Made by a program: the position numbers and the translations under genes
Notes under the pieces: model-generated
What the model was told of the DNA's origin: nothing
Database searches by the model: none
The model's input: only the letters and a program-made list of their open reading frames with translations
Assembly: GCA_902777355.1 (NCBI GenBank)
Contig: CACYTU010000001.1
Span: 62,001-126,000, forward strand
DNA: 64,000 nucleotides
Source of the DNA: an uncultured Lachnospiraceae bacterium
Lineage (GTDB): Bacteria > Bacillota > Clostridia > Lachnospirales > Lachnospiraceae
Direction: 5' to 3'
Shown here: piece by piece, positions 61,466-64,000 of the stretch
How positions within the stretch are numbered: the first letter of the stretch is position 1
How the letters are laid out: each line of letters starts with the position of its first letter

Positions 61466-63010
61466 ATGCGTAAATCTGACGAAAAGACAATAGATTTCAG
61501 GGATTTTTTTGCAGAGCTTCTGCGCAGATGGAAGACCGTATTGATCATTACACTGGTCTTTACCGTGCTGGCAGCCGGCTTTGCCAAGACAAAGATCTCA
61601 GCGCGTAGAAAACAGGCGGCTGCTGAGGCCGGGAAGAAGAAGGCGGCAAAAGAGATAAACCTTGAGGAAGAAATAAAAAAATTAAGGGAAGAGAAACGGG
61701 GAATGATCACCGATGCCGAAGCCGCGGATGTCGAGCGTATCTACGCCCAGTATAGTTCCTATATAGACTTCCGCAATATGTACCAGGATGAATTGCAAAA
61801 CTACAACAAGGCTTATGACAAAAGCGGCGAGGATATGCTGATCAAGCGTGTAAATTACAGGCTGATCTCATGTCTGGAGGGCGCCGAGACACATTTTACC
61901 GCTTATTCACTGGATCTGGAGGACTATAAAAAGATTGTCAAGATCCTTCCTGATGTCAATACTCTGTCGGCAGCCTACAAACATGTATACTTCGGCGCCA
62001 TCGCATCTCCTTCCACTGAGGTGAAGAATCTCGGTGAACCGGCCATGGACTATCCGACAGAGTATCTGATCACTGTGGAAATGTTCGGAAATACCAGGGA
62101 TATCTGTGATGAAGTATGGGAGGTGGTTAAAGAAGGCTTCAACAGAAAGCTGAAGGAACTGAAAAAATTAGATCCTGATATAAAAATGGAGCTGGTCAAT
62201 TCCAACTACCGCGGCAATGTTTATGATTATGTTATCGGAAGAGAACAGCCGATTTTCGACAGTGTTCAGAAAATCGACTCGATAATCAATACTCTTAAAA
62301 CTCAGGCTATCGATAAATTCACAGAGGAGCAGATGGCATATTATCAGGCTTTGGCCAATCCTCAGAGAGGCCTGATTGACAAAGGCGTGATCAGCATCAG
62401 TGGGTTGAACGGTGATGACGCGGGCATGGAAACAGCACCGCAGTACCTCAGGGGAAGGACTATGGTCCTGCTGGGTATGCTGGCCGGACTGCTTCTGTCA
62501 GTTCTTTTTGTACTGATCAGATACCTTTCCACCGGAACCATCAAGATCAACAGGGAGATGCAGGACTACTATCAGATCCCTGTACTGAGCACATTCTTTG
62601 TGCCGGGAAAGAAAAGGAGCCTGTTCTCCGGTCTTATACGCTGGCTGGTCCACGCCGATTCCATAGGGCCGGAAATCAAGGCTGATATGGTTGCCGCGGA
62701 TACTTGCGGCGCAGTCAGAAACGAAGGCGGCCAAACCGTTTATATCGTGCAGCTGGGCAATGACACAGATGATGGTCAGGTTGCATCGACCATCAAGAGT
62801 TCTGTTGAATCCTGTGATCCGGCCGTCAGTGCCTTTACCGGCACACCGCTGACAAACGTCGGGGAAATGCGTAAACTTGCACAGGAGAAAAATGTGCTTC
62901 TGCTAATCCATAATAAGAAGACCTTGAAGGCAGATGTTGAGAAGCTTCTGGACTTCTGCAGCCGGCACTCGATCAGGGTTCTGGGGGCTGTGAACATCGT
63001 CAATGTCTGA
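61466..63010 (+). CDS. Wzz-like chain-length protein with BY-kinase-like tail lacking a P-loop (copy B)
   Basis: A 514-residue paralogue of the upstream gene, with AGAGGA before the ATG. Shared N-terminus: IDFRDFFAELLRRWK versus FDIRDYMAELFYAWK. Second membrane segment near 331-355 (VLLGMLAGLLLSVLFVLIRYL). Both have RSLFSGLIRWLVHAD-type linkers and end with a VLLLIHNKKTLKADVEKLLD strand and RVLGAVNIVNV. No nucleotide-binding loop is seen. Two adjacent copies suggest a hetero-oligomeric co-polymerase. Confidence 0.7.
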   Translation: MRKSDEKTIDFRDFFAELLRRWKTVLIITLVFTVLAAGFAKTKISARRKQAAAEAGKKKAAKEINLEEEIKKLREEKRGMITDAEAADVERIYAQYSSYIDFRNMYQDELQNYNKAYDKSGEDMLIKRVNYRLISCLEGAETHFTAYSLDLEDYKKIVKILPDVNTLSAAYKHVYFGAIASPSTEVKNLGEPAMDYPTEYLITVEMFGNTRDICDEVWEVVKEGFNRKLKELKKLDPDIKMELVNSNYRGNVYDYVIGREQPIFDSVQKIDSIINTLKTQAIDKFTEEQMAYYQALANPQRGLIDKGVISISGLNGDDAGMETAPQYLRGRTMVLLGMLAGLLLSVLFVLIRYLSTGTIKINREMQDYYQIPVLSTFFVPGKKRSLFSGLIRWLVHADSIGPEIKADMVAADTCGAVRNEGGQTVYIVQLGNDTDDGQVASTIKSSVESCDPAVSAFTGTPLTNVGEMRKLAQEKNVLLLIHNKKTLKADVEKLLDFCSRHSIRVLGAVNIVNV

Positions 63011-63122
63011 TGGATAAGCTGTCATCTGACAATCCCTGTGTCTGTATTGACTTCCTGCTTCAGGGATGTACAGAATAGTTGTAAGGAAAAGTTGGTTTTA
63101 TCTAAAGGGGATAATACATAAA

Positions 63123-63896
63123 ATGTCTGTGCTTGTAAGTGTAATAATGCCCACATATAACTGCGGTAAATATATCTCGGAGTCCGTTGATTCTGTCATC
63201 AATCAGACCATAAAGGACTGGGAGATTCAGATCGTCGATGATTGCAGTAAGGATAATACTGAAGAAGTACTGAAACCATACCTCGAGAAATATCCCAATA
63301 TCCACTACTACCGGCTCCCCCGCAACGGAGGGCCGGCGGTCGCCAGAACAGAGGCAATCAAGAGGGCTCAGGGGAAGTACTGCGCTTTTCTGGACTCGGA
63401 TGATCTGTGGGATCCTGATAAGCTGGAAAAACAGATAGCTTTTATGGAAAAAACCGGGGCAAAGTTTTCCTGTACAGCTTACCGGCAGATGGATATCGAC
63501 GGGAATGATCTTCATACGGTCATGGTTCCGCCCCAAAAGACGTCTTATAAGAAGTGTATCAGGTTGTCGAACCCCATCGGAAATCTGACCGTAATGTATG
63601 ATCAGGAAGCACTTGGCAAATTTAAGGTTCCTCTGATCAAGAAAAGAAATGATTTTGCCCTGTGGCTTCAGATCTTGAAAAAGACGCCCTATTGTTACGG
63701 AATGGAAGAAGTGCTGGGAACTTACAGGATTGGCAGGGCAGGGAGTGTGAGCCACAATAAACTGTCGCAGGCCAGATACCACTGGCAGCTGTATCATAAG
63801 ATCGAAGGGCACAATGTAGTCAGAGCCGCAATTGAATTGGGCTGCTGGGCATTTGTAAAAGGCACCGGCATCGGACTGGATAAAAGAAACGAGTAG
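63123..63896 (+). CDS. GT2 family glycosyltransferase (257 aa)
   Basis: A GT-A-fold enzyme. ATG 63123 gives MSVLVSVIMPTYNCGKYISE, the standard first strand. Then come QIVDDCSKDNTEEV (nucleotide-binding aspartates), RNGGPAVARTEAIKRAQGKY, and the metal-binding CAFLDSDDLWDPDKLEKQ. The C-terminal part has KRNDFALWLQILKK and LGTYRIGRAGSVSHNK. It is short but complete, resembling EpsJ/WbbL-style transferases. AAAGGGG lies 12 bases upstream. It follows the Wzz-like pair. Confidence 0.86.
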   Translation: MSVLVSVIMPTYNCGKYISESVDSVINQTIKDWEIQIVDDCSKDNTEEVLKPYLEKYPNIHYYRLPRNGGPAVARTEAIKRAQGKYCAFLDSDDLWDPDKLEKQIAFMEKTGAKFSCTAYRQMDIDGNDLHTVMVPPQKTSYKKCIRLSNPIGNLTVMYDQEALGKFKVPLIKKRNDFALWLQILKKTPYCYGMEEVLGTYRIGRAGSVSHNKLSQARYHWQLYHKIEGHNVVRAAIELGCWAFVKGTGIGLDKRNE

Positions 63897-63905
63897 AAAA
63901 GAAAC

Positions 63906-63995
63906 GGGCAGACATGTAACGGACAGAAAAGATATGGACGGACATGTAACGGCCGTAAAAGCTGCGGGAAGACATGTAACGGGCAGAAAAGATAT
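63906..63995 (+). repeat. Three 30-bp tandem repeats after the GT2 gene
   Basis: 63906-63935, 63936-63965 and 63966-63995 share GACATGTAACGG and AAAAG at fixed positions. They start ten bases after the GT2 stop and run to the window edge. Spacers are absent, so this is a tandem repeat and not a CRISPR. Confidence 0.8.
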
Positions 63996-64000
63996 GGCCG

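Noticed and set aside
63906..63995. 30-bp repeats as a CRISPR array
   Set aside because: The units are directly adjacent without unique spacers and there are no cas genes.

Overview
The window looks like a chromosomal segment of a low-to-mid GC Gram-positive anaerobe in the Clostridia, most likely a Lachnospiraceae-type gut or rumen bacterium. The evidence is Shine-Dalgarno-led genes with ATG, GTG and TTG starts, BspA-type leucine-rich repeats, a surface polysaccharide cluster of clostridial style and SUKH immunity. This placement is by gene style only; there is no rRNA, tRNA or other marker gene. Nearly all genes lie on the + strand; the exception is the glucan phosphorylase.

Region 1 (1-2234): the end of an amino-acid ABC transporter, a substrate-binding/permease fusion followed by an ATPase with an unusual C-terminal extension.

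Region 2 (2272-20010): a defence-like island. A four-gene cassette encodes a SNF2 helicase, a sacsin/HSP90-type ATPase with a zinc-binding tail, an 1824-residue SF1 helicase fused to a macro domain and zinc fingers, and an HNH nuclease. It lies between two near-identical direct copies of a small methyltransferase gene. A PD-(D/E)xK nuclease-SF2 helicase fusion follows the second copy. I cannot match this set to a named defence system.

Region 3 (20067-37186): two paralogous modules. Each has an uncharacterised ~540-residue protein, a ~1000-residue HerA/FtsK-like ATPase with a glycine-rich, possibly membrane-inserting segment, and a toxin-like nuclease gene. The nuclease differs: an ERGH-type DNA/RNA non-specific endonuclease in copy 1, and an HNH/Endo VII-like C-terminal domain behind a 12-residue repeat stalk in copy 2. 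Copy 2 also has a SUKH immunity gene. Between the copies are a decayed patatin 5' fragment, a BspA-like LRR protein, a patatin-like lipase and a zinc-ribbon protein. Conserved ATPase machinery with exchanged nuclease cargo makes this the best candidate for an undescribed system: toxin delivery, or a HerA-effector antiphage complex.

Region 4 (37187-44072): an uncharacterised protein, an orphan OB-fold domain resembling the N-terminus of DraRnl-type RNA ligases, a divergent alpha-glucan phosphorylase on the minus strand with a near-consensus promoter, and an uncharacterised protein with a structured leader.

Region 5 (44073-64000): a surface polysaccharide cluster. It has two GT-C-type membrane proteins, an acyltransferase, GT4 and GT2 glycosyltransferases, a galactofuranosyltransferase-like protein, two Wzy-like polymerases, a pyruvyltransferase, a Wzx flippase, an F420-hydrogenase-beta-like iron-sulfur protein and two Wzz-like proteins whose cytoplasmic tails resemble BY-kinases without a P-loop.

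A cross-cutting feature is short degenerate tandem repeats in the spacers (12, 22, 30, 37, 54 and 65 bp periods), several of which start inside the last codons of a gene.
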